The notes: a model not told the origin generated them from the letters alone. DNA of 64,000 nucleotides from Heyndrickxia oleronia (GCF_017809215.1 NZ_CP065424.1:4936501-5000500); one strand, 5' to 3'; counted from the first letter of the stretch, positions 1 through 8,803 are shown. Numbers and translations are program-made.

Positions 1-477
1 AAAGACCAAGGTGGAAAGAAAAAGCTACTCTATCAGCCACCTACTCCAACCTTAGAAGAAGTTGGAGATACACCTTTGGAAACTATTAATCAGGAATTTG
101 CAGAAGAAAAAGATGTAGTCAAAACGCCAATTACAGCTACTTCTACATCCATGAATAAAATCAACGAGGAATTAAATTTGCAGAAGGTTATAAGCTATTT
201 ACAATACTTAAATAGCACACAGTTTCAATCAACCATTTTAAAAAGCGAGAATGCAAGATTAAAGCGAGAAAATTTAGATTTAAAACATCAAAACGAGGAT
301 TTGCAAAATCGAATCCACGAGCTTGAAAAGAATTCTGTTACAATGCAGGAAGATTATGAAACCATGATGAAAATAATGAATAGAGCTAGAAAGCTTGTAC
401 TATTTGAAGAAGATGAACCATCGAATTCAACCTTCAAAATGGATCGCAATGGAAATTTGGAGAAACTGGCGGAGTAA
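1..477 (+). CDS. rsfA: RsfA-type prespore transcription factor, C-terminal part (5' truncated by window)
   Basis: The frame is open from base 1 to a TAA at 475-477, so the gene starts outside the window. What is visible is a Lys/Pro-rich linker followed by a strongly predicted coiled coil (about 75 residues rich in K, E, N and L with repeated LKREN/LKHQN-like heptads) and an acidic tail. Members of the RsfA family have an N-terminal Myb-like DNA-binding domain, not visible here, followed by such a coiled coil. In B. subtilis RsfA tunes sigma-F-dependent prespore genes and lies next to lipL-pta, as here. The assignment rests on the coiled coil and on synteny, so it is good but not certain. Confidence 0.7.
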   Translation, partial: KDQGGKKKLLYQPPTPTLEEVGDTPLETINQEFAEEKDVVKTPITATSTSMNKINEELNLQKVISYLQYLNSTQFQSTILKSENARLKRENLDLKHQNEDLQNRIHELEKNSVTMQEDYETMMKIMNRARKLVLFEEDEPSNSTFKMDRNGNLEKLAE

Positions 478-592
478 TTATAAAGCACATGCTCCTTGTT
501 TAGCCAGCTATGAGAATCAAAAATGGGTAAGCTCCCCGATCTCACCAAAGAGACAGGAGCTGGATAAAGAAAGACCAACATATATAAAAAAG

Positions 593-628
593 GTACACCC
601 CGTTCTCAAAACATGTGACGGGGTGTAC
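593..628. terminator. Bidirectional intrinsic terminator between rsfA and bmrD
   Basis: Perfect 11-bp inverted repeat GTACACCCCGT / ACGGGGTGTAC around a 14-nt loop. On the minus strand the stem is followed by CCTTTTTTATATA, which suits termination of the bmrCD transcript that ends at 645. On the plus strand it is followed by TTGTTGCTATT, a weaker U-tract for rsfA. Confidence 0.8.
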
Positions 629-644
629 TTGTTGCTATTAAGAA

Positions 645-2654
645 TTACCCTACCTTCTTAATTTGCTGTAATTGATACATTTGATAGTACTTTCCTTTAC
701 GTTCCATTAATTCCTCATGATTGCCTTTTTCAACAATTTCACCTTTATCTAAAACAAGTATTTGATCAGCGCTACGTATAGTCGATAATCGATGAGCAAT
801 GATGAAAGTGGTTCTCCCTTTTTTTAATACATCCATTGCCTCTTGAATCAATGCTTCTGTTTCGGTATCAATATTCGATGTGGCTTCATCTAAAATAAGT
901 ATAGCAGGATCAAAAGCTAATGCTCTGGCAAAGGAAATGAGTTGTCGTTGCCCTGATGAAAGTGTGCTACCTTTTTCAATAACTGGTTCATCAATGCCTT
1001 TTTCTAGATTTTTCAAGACTTTATCTGCTCCAACATCCTTTAATGCCTTTTCTACAACCTCACGTGTAATCCGCGGATCATTTAGACTTACATTGGTAGC
1101 AATCGTACCTGTGAATAAATATGGATCCTGAAGTACAATTGCCATATGCTCTCTCAAACTTTGTATCGATATATTTTTAATGCTAACTCCATCTATTTTT
1201 ATATTCCCTCTCGTGGAATCATAAAATCTAAACAAGAGATTCATTATCGAACTTTTGCCAGAGCCTGTGTGCCCAACTAATGCAACTGTTTCACCATGTT
1301 TTGCTTCAAAGGTTATATTTTTCAACACATCATTATTCTCTTTATAGCCAAAATACACATGGTCAAAGGTCACATCGCCCTTATACCTTGGAATACGCTC
1401 ATCACTCACATCTGTTCCTTTCTCATTAAGTAATTCAAAAACACGTTCTCCTGCTACTAAGGCCTGCTCCAAGTTGGCCAATTGATTAACCACACCTGTC
1501 ACTGGTTGGAATAAACGATTGATGTAATCCACAAAAGCATATAAAACACCAAGGGTAACAAAAGAGCCTACACCGATCGAGCCTCCGCCAAAATACCAAA
1601 TAAAAGCCACAAATGTAATATTCCTTAACACTGAAACTAGATTATGAGAAGTAAGAGCATTTAAGCTTAAAAGTTTATTTTGATAGTTAAAATGTGTTTG
1701 ATTAAGCTCCTCAAATTCTTCTTTCATCTTTTCTTCACGGCGAAAGGCTTGGATGATATTCATCCCATTAATAGATTCATTAATTGTGGCATTAATTTCG
1801 CTGACTTTGGAACGAATCACATGATTATATTTTGAAGCATATTTGCGATAAACGATAACCCAAAGATAAAGTAATGGTAGTAATAGAAGACAAATAGCTG
1901 CCAACTTTACATTTAATATAAATAATGCAATATATATCCCTGTTATATAAATAGTACTTGTAAAGAAAGTAGCTAGAACGGTCACATACAATTCTCGAAT
2001 CGCCTCTGTATCATTTGTTATGCGGGATACTACTTTTCCTGCGGGTAAATTATCGAAATAACGAATAGGCAATTTTTGAATATGTGCAAAAATATCTGTG
2101 CGCATCCTTTGAATGATCCGATTAGCTGCCTTTTGTAAATAATAATGCTGACCATATTGAAATAATGAAGCACATAATAAAAGTCCAAAGTAGAACAAAA
2201 TCAGACGAATAATACGTGGAATTTCAGGCTGATAAAATTCCAATAACTGTGTAGTAGATATTTTTTTAGCTGTTAATGTTTGAATAGAATCCCCCTGTTT
2301 AATTGTTATTTTTCCTTTATGATAGGATCTTTCTCCATCCATTTGAATGGCTCCATTAATAAAATAAAAGCCTTTTCCCACTTGGATAATACGTACCTCT
2401 TTTCCTTTCTGCTCATCCGTACGGAAATATTGAGATCTTTTATAGTATTTACCCTCATACAAAACCGCATCTTTTCCTTTGACGGTTTCAAACCATGGGG
2501 ATTCTATCCCTAAAACATGGCTATCAATCATCTTCTTTGCAATAAAAGGACCAGTTAACTCTGCACCTACTGAAAATGTAAGCATAAGTAAAGCAATAAG
2601 TATAAACTTTTTATATTCCATCGCATATTTAACTAATTTTTTGCCAACCTTCAT
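645..2654 (-). CDS. bmrD: BmrD-type multidrug ABC exporter subunit (permease-ATPase)
   Basis: A 669-residue half-transporter with an N-terminal ABC exporter membrane domain followed by a nucleotide-binding domain. The ATPase has Walker A GHTGSGKSS, signature LSSGQRQ and Walker B ILILDEATS with a canonical catalytic Glu. A long insertion of about 100 residues after TM1 is characteristic of the BmrD/YheH branch (about 673 residues in B. subtilis). It overlaps the upstream half-transporter by an ATGA, so the two are translationally coupled and expected to form the heterodimeric drug exporter BmrCD at the cell membrane. The canonical ATP site is in this subunit's Walker B, while the partner has an Asp there. 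Confidence 0.85.
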   Translation of the reverse strand: MKVGKKLVKYAMEYKKFILIALLMLTFSVGAELTGPFIAKKMIDSHVLGIESPWFETVKGKDAVLYEGKYYKRSQYFRTDEQKGKEVRIIQVGKGFYFINGAIQMDGERSYHKGKITIKQGDSIQTLTAKKISTTQLLEFYQPEIPRIIRLILFYFGLLLCASLFQYGQHYYLQKAANRIIQRMRTDIFAHIQKLPIRYFDNLPAGKVVSRITNDTEAIRELYVTVLATFFTSTIYITGIYIALFILNVKLAAICLLLLPLLYLWVIVYRKYASKYNHVIRSKVSEINATINESINGMNIIQAFRREEKMKEEFEELNQTHFNYQNKLLSLNALTSHNLVSVLRNITFVAFIWYFGGGSIGVGSFVTLGVLYAFVDYINRLFQPVTGVVNQLANLEQALVAGERVFELLNEKGTDVSDERIPRYKGDVTFDHVYFGYKENNDVLKNITFEAKHGETVALVGHTGSGKSSIMNLLFRFYDSTRGNIKIDGVSIKNISIQSLREHMAIVLQDPYLFTGTIATNVSLNDPRITREVVEKALKDVGADKVLKNLEKGIDEPVIEKGSTLSSGQRQLISFARALAFDPAILILDEATSNIDTETEALIQEAMDVLKKGRTTFIIAHRLSTIRSADQILVLDKGEIVEKGNHEELMERKGKYYQMYQLQQIKKVG

Positions 2655-4408
2655 CGTAACACCTCCTGACTATCTGAAGCTTCTAGCTGCTGACGTTGAA
2701 ATTGTTCTAAATACCAACCTTCCTCTCGAATTAATGTCTCATGTGTTCCCTCCTGTAAAATTGCCCCGTCATCTAATACTAGAATCCAATCTGCATGTTC
2801 TACTCCAGATAGACGATGAGTTGTAATAATTGTCGTTTTCCCCTTTCGTTCCCGTTGAATATTTTCAATAATCCTAGTTTCCGTTTTAGCATCAACGGCA
2901 GATAGGGAATCATCTAAAATTAAAATCTCTGGATTTTTAATTAATGCACGGGCGATAGAGATTCTTTGCTTTTGCCCTCCGGAAAGAGCAACTCCCTTTT
3001 CCCCTACTAAGGTTTCTAATCCCTCTGGTAAAAGCTCTAGATCTTTTCTAAAAGATGCAAGATCAATTGCCTTCTGAATATCGTATTCCTTAGCATCTGG
3101 ATGACCAAATAAAATATTTTCCCTAATTGTACGAGAAAAAAGAACATGATCCTGTGGTACATAGCCAATCCAATCGCGTACTTGTTCCTTTGTTTGATCA
3201 CTAATATCCACTCCAGAAAGCGCAAAGCTACCTGAACCCTTTTCATATTCTCGGAGAAGTTGTTTAACAAAGGTTGTTTTCCCGCTTCCCGTTTTTCCCA
3301 CGATTCCTAAAGTCTTTCCTCTTTTTAAATCTACATGAATATTCTTTAAATTCTCCACAGAGGAAGAAGGATATTGAAAATTATATTCGTGAAATTGTAG
3401 CCTATTCGGTTGATTAACCTGTACTGGTTTCTCTGGATTTTTAACATCCTCAGATGCACTTAGCGTTTCCTCTACGCGATCCAATGATGCGCTTCCTCGC
3501 TGCATGAGGTTCATTAATTCCCCAATGGCAAACATTGGCCAAATCAGCATACCTAGGTAAACATTAAAGGATACTAAATCTCCTAAAGTAATTGTTTGAT
3601 GGAAAACGAGATATGCACCATAGCCTAAACCAATCAAATAGCTGAGCCCGGTTAAAACTTTTATTGTCGGGTCAAATAAAGAATCAATTTTTGCTACCTT
3701 CATATTTTTTACGAAAACATCTTCAGTCATTTGGTGGAAACGGTCTTCATCCGCCCTTTCCTGAACATATGCCCGTATTACTCTCACTCCCGCAACTGAT
3801 TCAAGCACTTTATCGTTCAAATCACCAAATGAATCTTGGGCTGCAATAAACCGCTCATGGATTTTCTTTCCGTAAATAGTCATTAAAGCCGCCATAATCG
3901 GTAATGGCAATATAGCGGCTAAAGTAAGCTTCCAACTAATGAGAAAACTCATTGTAAACAATATTGTAATCATATATATAGTTGAATCTGTTAACGTTAA
4001 GATACCAAAGCCTGCAGTTACGGAGACGGCTTTTAAATCATTGGTTGCACGAGCCATTAAATCACCCGTTCGATTTCTTTCAAAAAATGCAGGTGACATT
4101 TTAAAAAAATGCCCCATTAAACGTGAACGAAGTTTCCTCTCAACGAGGTATGCTCCGCCAAATAATTGATACATCCAAACATACGTAATACCATAACAAA
4201 CAACCGTAATAAGCAATAAATAGAGTAAGTATTTTATTACGCCATCCCATGTTAAACTGCCAACATGAATATCATCAATGGCCATACCCACTAGCTTCGG
4301 CGGAATTACTTCTAAAATACCAACAATCAATAATAATAGCACTGCAATAACATACCGCTTCCACTGCTCCTTAAAAAACCAACGAAGCTTCCACAAAACT
4401 CGAAACAT
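2651..4408 (-). CDS. bmrC: BmrC-type multidrug ABC exporter subunit (permease-ATPase)
   Basis: Half-transporter with six predicted membrane segments, then an ATPase domain with Walker A GKTGSGKTT, signature LSGGQKQ and Walker B ILILDDSLS. The residue after the Walker B Asp is Asp rather than Glu, as expected for the degenerate site of a heterodimeric exporter. The ATG at 4408 follows GGGTGGTGGG and gives 585 residues, the length of B. subtilis YheI/BmrC. A longer reading from a TTG at 4423 would include the ribosome site. The gene sits directly downstream of a strong terminator hairpin and a leader peptide, so expression is probably attenuator-controlled. Confidence 0.87.
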   Translation of the reverse strand: MFRVLWKLRWFFKEQWKRYVIAVLLLLIVGILEVIPPKLVGMAIDDIHVGSLTWDGVIKYLLYLLLITVVCYGITYVWMYQLFGGAYLVERKLRSRLMGHFFKMSPAFFERNRTGDLMARATNDLKAVSVTAGFGILTLTDSTIYMITILFTMSFLISWKLTLAAILPLPIMAALMTIYGKKIHERFIAAQDSFGDLNDKVLESVAGVRVIRAYVQERADEDRFHQMTEDVFVKNMKVAKIDSLFDPTIKVLTGLSYLIGLGYGAYLVFHQTITLGDLVSFNVYLGMLIWPMFAIGELMNLMQRGSASLDRVEETLSASEDVKNPEKPVQVNQPNRLQFHEYNFQYPSSSVENLKNIHVDLKRGKTLGIVGKTGSGKTTFVKQLLREYEKGSGSFALSGVDISDQTKEQVRDWIGYVPQDHVLFSRTIRENILFGHPDAKEYDIQKAIDLASFRKDLELLPEGLETLVGEKGVALSGGQKQRISIARALIKNPEILILDDSLSAVDAKTETRIIENIQRERKGKTTIITTHRLSGVEHADWILVLDDGAILQEGTHETLIREEGWYLEQFQRQQLEASDSQEVLR

Positions 4409-4431
4409 TTTCCCACCACCCAATTCGAAAT

Positions 4432-4465
4432 AAAAAAATGGGCAGCTGCACTAGCAGCTGCCCAT
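4432..4465 (-). terminator. Attenuator terminator immediately before bmrC
   Basis: Perfect 12-bp stem (ATGGGCAGCTGC / GCAGCTGCCCAT) with a 4-nt loop. Read on the minus strand it is followed by seven Ts (plus positions 4438-4432). It lies about 25 nt upstream of the bmrC start and downstream of the leader ORF, so any transcript from the upstream promoter must read through it to reach bmrCD. Confidence 0.85.
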
Positions 4466-4469
4466 TAAA

Positions 4470-4494
4470 CTACAACTAAAAAAAACAGTTGTAG
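4470..4494 (-). promoter_or_regulatory. Middle hairpin of the bmrCD leader
   Basis: Minus-strand stem CTACAACT / AGTTGTAG (8 bp) with a T-rich loop, lying between the two terminator-like hairpins. It has no clear U-tract of its own. It could act as a competitor or spacer in the attenuation switch. That role is inference from position only. Confidence 0.45.
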
Positions 4495-4504
4495 CGAAGA
4501 CAAC

Positions 4505-4540
4505 AAAAAAGCACAGAAAAACAATACGCCTCCTGTGCTT
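4505..4540 (-). terminator. First attenuator terminator of the bmrCD leader
   Basis: On the minus strand AAGCACAG pairs with CTGTGCTT around a 20-nt loop and is followed by a T-run (CTTTTTTG). It starts 30 nt after the stop codon of the leader peptide. The loop contains a GGAGG motif 4 nt before a TTG that opens a 19-codon frame (4465-4524) running through the second hairpin. That frame may be a second leader peptide, but the spacing is short and support is weak. Confidence 0.7.
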
Positions 4541-4569
4541 AATCATATCAATAGTAAAGAGAGAATAAA

Positions 4570-4647
4570 TTAGATCCAAAGCGTTGGACAGGTAGCGTGA
4601 TATATAAAGTTAGTTAATTCAGTATGGTTAAAATCAATGTATATCAT
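4570..4647 (-). CDS. Leader peptide of bmrCD (25 residues)
   Basis: ATG at 4647 is preceded by GGGAGGT at the ideal distance (plus 4654-4660) and the frame stops with TAA at 4570. The peptide starts MIYIDFNHTE and ends PTLWI. It lies between a good sigma-A promoter and three consecutive hairpins, two with U-tracts, ahead of bmrC. In B. subtilis the bmrCD operon is preceded by the leader gene bmrB and is controlled by ribosome-mediated transcription attenuation, induced by translation inhibitors. The same logic is inferred here. The peptide is too short for homology to be judged by eye. Confidence 0.7.
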   Translation of the reverse strand: MIYIDFNHTELTNFIYHATCPTLWI

Positions 4648-4691
4648 CACAATACCTCCCTTGCTTTCAAATATTTTGGTAATACTTTGTT

Positions 4692-4720
4692 AGATTACCA
4701 CCAATTAAATTGTGTGTCAA
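4692..4720 (-). promoter_or_regulatory. Sigma-A promoter of the bmr leader-bmrCD operon
   Basis: Minus strand: -35 TTGACA (plus 4715-4720), 17-nt spacer, -10 TAATCT (plus 4692-4697). The -10 box ends about 32 nt upstream of the leader peptide's ribosome-binding site. Confidence 0.75.
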
Positions 4721-4747
4721 TTGCTAATTTTTAATTTAATATCCCAT

Positions 4748-5581
4748 TTAAACAAATCGTTCATTTCTCTCTACAATTCTCTGATAATATTCTTCATACC
4801 ACCTTAACTCTTCACCTGTTAAGGGCTCAGAAAATATTTGCTGAGACATTCCCTTAAGTGCTTTTAGAAAGCGAAGCATAACATCCTGTACCGTGATTTG
4901 AGCATCTAGTAATTCTGCAAGTGATGCCATGACTTCTGGATAAATATCCGGATAAGTCCATTTGGTTTCGATTCCTTTTCTTGCCTTTTCATAAAACTGT
5001 TGAATATGTCTAGCACGCTCCTGTCCACTTCCAGTCACACATAAATAAATTTGCACAGCTACCCCTTTTCTAATGCGCCTCTGTGAAATACCTGCAAATT
5101 TTTTTCCGTCTATACTTAAATCATAGCTTCCTGGACAGTAGGATCCAATGATTTCTCTTGCATCAATGACCGCTTCAAAATCAGAAAACATCAATTTAAT
5201 TAGGGACCACATGGCATCGTATCCTCTATTAATATCAATTCCCTTGTCCGTATCTGGAAAAATTAGCGAAAGATTTAATACCCCTTCATCTAAAACAACT
5301 GCTAATCCTCCTGAGTTACGAACAATATATCGATACCCTTGCTGTTCTAAATAATGCAATCCATCTTCTAGAAAAGGCAGCTTCGTATCTTGTATTCCTA
5401 ATACAATTGTTTGATGATGGACCCATGATCTCGCCGTTGCTGTTGAATAGCCTGAACCAACGGATGCACAAAGAGTATCATCCATTGCAAAGGATTGTAG
5501 TGCATCAAATTGCACCCCTAAGCTTGATTGATCAATAATTCTCCACTTTTCCTGTTTTAATAATGTTAGTGCCTGCTCCAT
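4748..5581 (-). CDS. lipL: Octanoyl-[GcvH]:protein N-octanoyltransferase
   Basis: LipL moves octanoyl groups from GcvH to the E2 subunits of 2-oxoacid dehydrogenases during lipoate assembly in Bacillus. The protein has the biotin/lipoate ligase-type fold signature (VRNSGGLAVV, about 88-97) and the SYCPGSYDL motif with the likely acyl-accepting Cys at residue 149. The ATG at 5581 is chosen because AGGAG lies 7 nt before it; this gives 277 residues, close to the 281 of the B. subtilis enzyme. A GTG seven codons upstream would overlap that site. It follows pta by about 50 nt, the same order as in B. subtilis, and the two are probably co-transcribed. Confidence 0.88.
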   Translation of the reverse strand: MEQALTLLKQEKWRIIDQSSLGVQFDALQSFAMDDTLCASVGSGYSTATARSWVHHQTIVLGIQDTKLPFLEDGLHYLEQQGYRYIVRNSGGLAVVLDEGVLNLSLIFPDTDKGIDINRGYDAMWSLIKLMFSDFEAVIDAREIIGSYCPGSYDLSIDGKKFAGISQRRIRKGVAVQIYLCVTGSGQERARHIQQFYEKARKGIETKWTYPDIYPEVMASLAELLDAQITVQDVMLRFLKALKGMSQQIFSEPLTGEELRWYEEYYQRIVERNERFV

Positions 5582-5634
5582 CTTGCTTCTCCTTCGTACC
5601 ACTTATTAGTTTTATAAGATAAGAAGGTTCCTTC

Positions 5635-6606
5635 TTACAAAACTTGGGCTGCTGTAATTAGTGCTAAATTATAAACATCCTCCTCATTGCAGCCTCTAGA
5701 TAAATCATTGACAGGAGCATTTAGCCCTTGCAAAATCGGTCCAACTGCCTCAAATCCACCTAAACGCTGTGCGATTTTATAGCCAATGTTCCCTGCCTCT
5801 AAACTTGGAAAGACAAATACATTTGCATCCCCTTGTATAACAGAATCTGGTGCCTTTTTCTTTGCTACTGATGGAACAAATGCCGCATCAAACTGAAACT
5901 CCCCATCTAAAGTAAGGTTAGGTGCAAGTTGTTTAGCAATTTCCACAGCCTCGGTTACTCTTTCTGTTTCAGGAGATTTTGCTGATCCTTTTGTTGAAAA
6001 ACTTAACATAGCAACCTTTGGCTCTATATCAAACATTTTAGCAGTTTTCGCACTTTCAATCGCTATTTCAGCTAAATCTTGACTATCTGGAGCAATATTA
6101 ATGGCACAGTCAGCAAACACATATTTCTCTTCATTCCTTACCATAATGAATACTCCAGAAGTTTTTTGAACTCCTTCCTTTGTCTTAATAATTTGCAAAG
6201 CAGGTCTTACTGTATCTGCTGTCGAGTGGGCCGCACCACTTACTAGTCCATTTGCTTTTTCCATATAAACAAGCATTGTTCCAAAATAGTTTTCATCCAA
6301 TAATATTTTTCGTGCCTCATCCTCAGTCACCTTCCCTTTTCTTCTAGTAACAAAGGAATGAACCATTTCGTCCATAAGCTCATATTTTTTCGGGTTCAAC
6401 ACATCGATATTGTCTATAGCAATACCTAGCTGATTTGCTTTCTTCAGAATTTCTTTTTCATCCCCCAGTACGATTGGCTTAATAACCTTTTCCGCTGCAA
6501 GTCTTCCAGCCGCACCTAAAATTCTCTCATCTAAGCCTTCAGGAAAAACAATCGATAGATTCTTTCCAGATAATTTACGTTTCAATTCAGTAAAAAGATT
6601 GCTCAA
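5635..6606 (-). CDS. pta: Phosphate acetyltransferase
   Basis: Short-form Pta of 323 residues that interconverts acetyl-CoA and acetyl phosphate in overflow metabolism. Family landmarks include IVFPEGLDERIL near the N-terminus, SGAAHSTADTVRPALQI in the middle and the C-terminal NVFVFPSLEAGNIGYKIAQRLG stretch, read here in parts. The start is TTG at 6606; AAGGAGG lies exactly 7 nt upstream (plus 6614-6620) and no better ATG exists. It heads a pta-lipL unit divergent from hemQ, with about 200 nt between them holding both promoters. Confidence 0.95.
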   Translation of the reverse strand: MSNLFTELKRKLSGKNLSIVFPEGLDERILGAAGRLAAEKVIKPIVLGDEKEILKKANQLGIAIDNIDVLNPKKYELMDEMVHSFVTRRKGKVTEDEARKILLDENYFGTMLVYMEKANGLVSGAAHSTADTVRPALQIIKTKEGVQKTSGVFIMVRNEEKYVFADCAINIAPDSQDLAEIAIESAKTAKMFDIEPKVAMLSFSTKGSAKSPETERVTEAVEIAKQLAPNLTLDGEFQFDAAFVPSVAKKKAPDSVIQGDANVFVFPSLEAGNIGYKIAQRLGGFEAVGPILQGLNAPVNDLSRGCNEEDVYNLALITAAQVL

Positions 6607-6808
6607 AATTGATCCTCCTTAATAAATCATTTCTTTTAGCATAACCAAATTTATCATAATCGTAAGTGATAAATGAACAGATTTCATTAAATCGTAAAAT
6701 TGTATTCCGGTTCTTGTCTGTTTTTCAACAATTAAGATTGAAAATGAGTGATTTGGAAAAACTATGCTATAGTAATGATAGAGATAATTAAGAATAGGAG
6801 TGATCTAG

Positions 6809-7564
6809 ATGAGTGAAGCAGCTCAAACATTAGATGGTTGGTATTCCTTACATGATTTAAGAGCGATGAATTGGACGGCTTGGAAAGAACTTTCAAGTGA
6901 TGAAAGACAAGCAGCTATCCAAGAATTTCACCAATTTCTAAATAAATTAAATGAAACACAAGAAAAGAAAGAAGGAAGTCATGCTTTATACACAATCATT
7001 GGGCAAAAAGCTGATTTTATCCTTTGGATGCTTCGCCCAACAATGGAAGAGTTAAATGACTTAGAAAATGAATTTAATAAACTCACAATCGCAGAGTATA
7101 CGATTCCTACATATTCTTATGTGTCAGTTGTAGAGTTAAGTAATTATGTAGGTGGTGGAGACTCTAACGAAGATCCATATGAAAATCCATATGTAAAATC
7201 AAGATTGTATCCAATCCTTCCAAAATCTAAATATATTTGCTTCTATCCAATGGATAAGCGGAGACAAGGTAATGATAACTGGTACATGCTTTCTATGGAT
7301 GACCGTCGTGAATTAATGAGAAGCCATGGCCTTATTGGACGTAAATATGCAGGCAAGGTGAAACAAATTATTACTGGTTCCGTTGGTTTAGATGATTATG
7401 AATGGGGTGTCACTTTATTCTCTGACGATATGCTTCAATTCAAGAAGCTTGTCTATGAAATGAGATTTGATGAAGTGAGTGCACGTTATGGTGAATTCGG
7501 CTCCTTCTTCGTAGGAAATCTTTTAGAAGAGGAAAAAATCGCTCAATTTTTACATGTAAACTAA
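6809..7564 (+). CDS. hemQ: Coproheme decarboxylase HemQ
   Basis: Chlorite-dismutase-fold enzyme that makes heme b from coproheme in the Gram-positive (coproporphyrin-dependent) pathway. At 251 residues it is the usual length. The radical-forming Tyr is at residue 146 in YPMDKRR, and the heme-ligand His is at residue 173 in RSHGLIGRKY. Both match the known catalytic Tyr145/His172 positions of Bacillus-type HemQ within one residue. ATG follows AGGAGTG. It is monocistronic with a strong terminator and is divergent from pta, as in B. subtilis (ywfI). Confidence 0.95.
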   Translation: MSEAAQTLDGWYSLHDLRAMNWTAWKELSSDERQAAIQEFHQFLNKLNETQEKKEGSHALYTIIGQKADFILWMLRPTMEELNDLENEFNKLTIAEYTIPTYSYVSVVELSNYVGGGDSNEDPYENPYVKSRLYPILPKSKYICFYPMDKRRQGNDNWYMLSMDDRRELMRSHGLIGRKYAGKVKQIITGSVGLDDYEWGVTLFSDDMLQFKKLVYEMRFDEVSARYGEFGSFFVGNLLEEEKIAQFLHVN

Positions 7565-7580
7565 CAAAATCTAAATGCAA

Positions 7581-7617
7581 GGATGCTAACACACTTTACC
7601 GGTTAGCATCCTTTTTT
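7581..7617 (+). terminator. hemQ terminator
   Basis: GGATGCTAAC / GTTAGCATCC, a 10-bp perfect stem, followed directly by TTTTTT, 17 nt after the hemQ stop. Confidence 0.92.
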
Positions 7618-7620
7618 ATT

Positions 7621-7875
7621 CAAATTCTGTATCTCACTAAGATTAATTGGAGAGTAAAATAGATTTTTCTAGCATATCTCCCCTTCCTCATACATACATA
7701 TGAATTGTAAAAGCTTATCTTATAACACTCACCACATAACTGTTATGAAATGAACAAAGAGAGGTGACATACTGATTCGTCATACCTTCGTCTAGGCGAT
7801 CATGATTATTCATGACGACGTGACACGTAACGATTGATCAGTAAATAGAGAAATTTTGGTTAGGGAGGGAGAATT
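7621..7875. other. gerQ upstream region
   Basis: About 255 nt with no convincing gene. It contains the palindrome CATAAC-T-GTTATG (7735-7747) and, closer to gerQ, TCATGA-TTAT-TCATGA (near 7799-7814) within a longer imperfect fold. gerQ is sigma-E-dependent in B. subtilis, so a mother-cell promoter is expected here. CATACCTT (7781-7788) resembles a sigma-E -10 box, but no fitting -35 box was found, so no promoter is called. Confidence 0.35.
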
Positions 7876-8346
7876 TTGTCAAAGTCAAATTATAATCCAC
7901 CTTATGGTTACCAAGCCCCACAGGGTTCTGGATCACAGGGATATTATGGGGGATATCCTCCACAGTATACTGCACAGCAACAAGTACCACCAGCAGGTAT
8001 TCCATTTTCACCTCAACAAGGGGGAGGCTCAAACGCAACTGGACCTAATGTTCCAGGCATGCTACCACCTGAGCAATCGTATATTGAAAATATTTTACGT
8101 CTAAACAAAGGAAAGCTAGTCACTCTGCATGCCACTTTTGAAAATAACCGAGAGTGGAATGCAAAGATATTTAAAGGAATTATTGAAGCTGCAGGACGGG
8201 ATCATGTTATTTTAAGTGACCCACAATCTGGGGAACGTAACTTAATTCCAATGGTTTATGTAGATTACATTACATTTAGTGAGGAAATTGAATACGAGTA
8301 CCCATTCGGGGCTGCTCCAAATCTTTCTACGTATTCCCCAAGATAA
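7876..8346 (+). CDS. gerQ: Spore coat protein GerQ
   Basis: 156 residues. The first 65 are low-complexity and rich in Gln, Gly, Tyr and Pro, followed by a conserved folded domain (ENILRLNKGK, HVILSDPQSGERNLIPMVYVDY in parts). GerQ is a coat/inner-coat protein cross-linked by transglutaminase Tgl and needed for localising the cortex hydrolase CwlJ. The start is TTG at 7876, seven nt after GGGAGG. Position between hemQ and the ywdK homologue matches B. subtilis ywdL. Confidence 0.93.
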   Translation: MSKSNYNPPYGYQAPQGSGSQGYYGGYPPQYTAQQQVPPAGIPFSPQQGGGSNATGPNVPGMLPPEQSYIENILRLNKGKLVTLHATFENNREWNAKIFKGIIEAAGRDHVILSDPQSGERNLIPMVYVDYITFSEEIEYEYPFGAAPNLSTYSPR

Positions 8347-8349
8347 AAC

Positions 8350-8427
8350 AAGGCTGTCTACAAGTTAAAGCTGACCCCACGACTGAATACTATTTCATGT
8401 GGGGTTAGATGCCTTGAAGACAGCCTT
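8350..8427. terminator. Long bidirectional terminator between gerQ and ywdK
   Basis: AAGGCTGTCT (8350-8359) pairs with AGACAGCCTT (8418-8427). A second stem ACCCCAC (8374-8380) / GTGGGGT (8399-8405) is nested inside. T-rich tracts follow on both strands (TATTTTTAT on plus, GTTTTATC on minus). It starts 4 nt after gerQ and ends 5 nt before the stop of the converging gene. Confidence 0.8.
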
Positions 8428-8431
8428 ATTT

Positions 8432-8803
8432 TTATAGGTATTTTACTGCGGCAATAACTAACAGAACCCAAGCTACTAAAAATGCTACTCCCCCAATAGG
8501 GGTAATTGCTCCTAATATACCAATCTTGGTTAGGCTTAATATATATAAGCTACCAGAGAATAGAATAATACCAACTAACATTAACCAGCCAGACCAAGAC
8601 ATAAGTGAGGAACCCTGTATATTACCCGCAATGATGCCGACCGCAATCATCCCCAAAGCATGGAACATTTGATAGTTTACCCCTGTTTTCCAAATGTCTA
8701 GATATTTCGGATCTAATTTATCTGCCAGACCATGTGCTCCAAATGCGCCAAGAGCAACTGATAGAAATGCATTAATTGCACCAATAATAATAAATACCTT
8801 CAA
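8432..8803 (-). CDS. ywdK: DUF423 small membrane protein (YwdK)
   Basis: A 123-residue protein with four hydrophobic segments and the family signature LSVALGAFGAHGL near the N-terminus. DUF423 proteins are inner-membrane proteins of unknown function, widely conserved. TTG at 8803 is preferred because AAGGAG lies 8 nt before it; a GTG at 8812 would touch that site. It converges on gerQ, the order seen in B. subtilis. Confidence 0.85.
   Translation of the reverse strand: MKVFIIIGAINAFLSVALGAFGAHGLADKLDPKYLDIWKTGVNYQMFHALGMIAVGIIAGNIQGSSLMSWSGWLMLVGIILFSGSLYILSLTKIGILGAITPIGGVAFLVAWVLLVIAAVKYL

Noticed and set aside
395..661. 88-codon plus-strand frame after rsfA
   Set aside because: It overlaps the end of rsfA, runs through the terminator hairpin and lacks a ribosome site.
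7759..7790. Sigma-E promoter for gerQ
   Set aside because: CATACCTT resembles the -10 box, but no matching -35 element lies 13-15 nt upstream.
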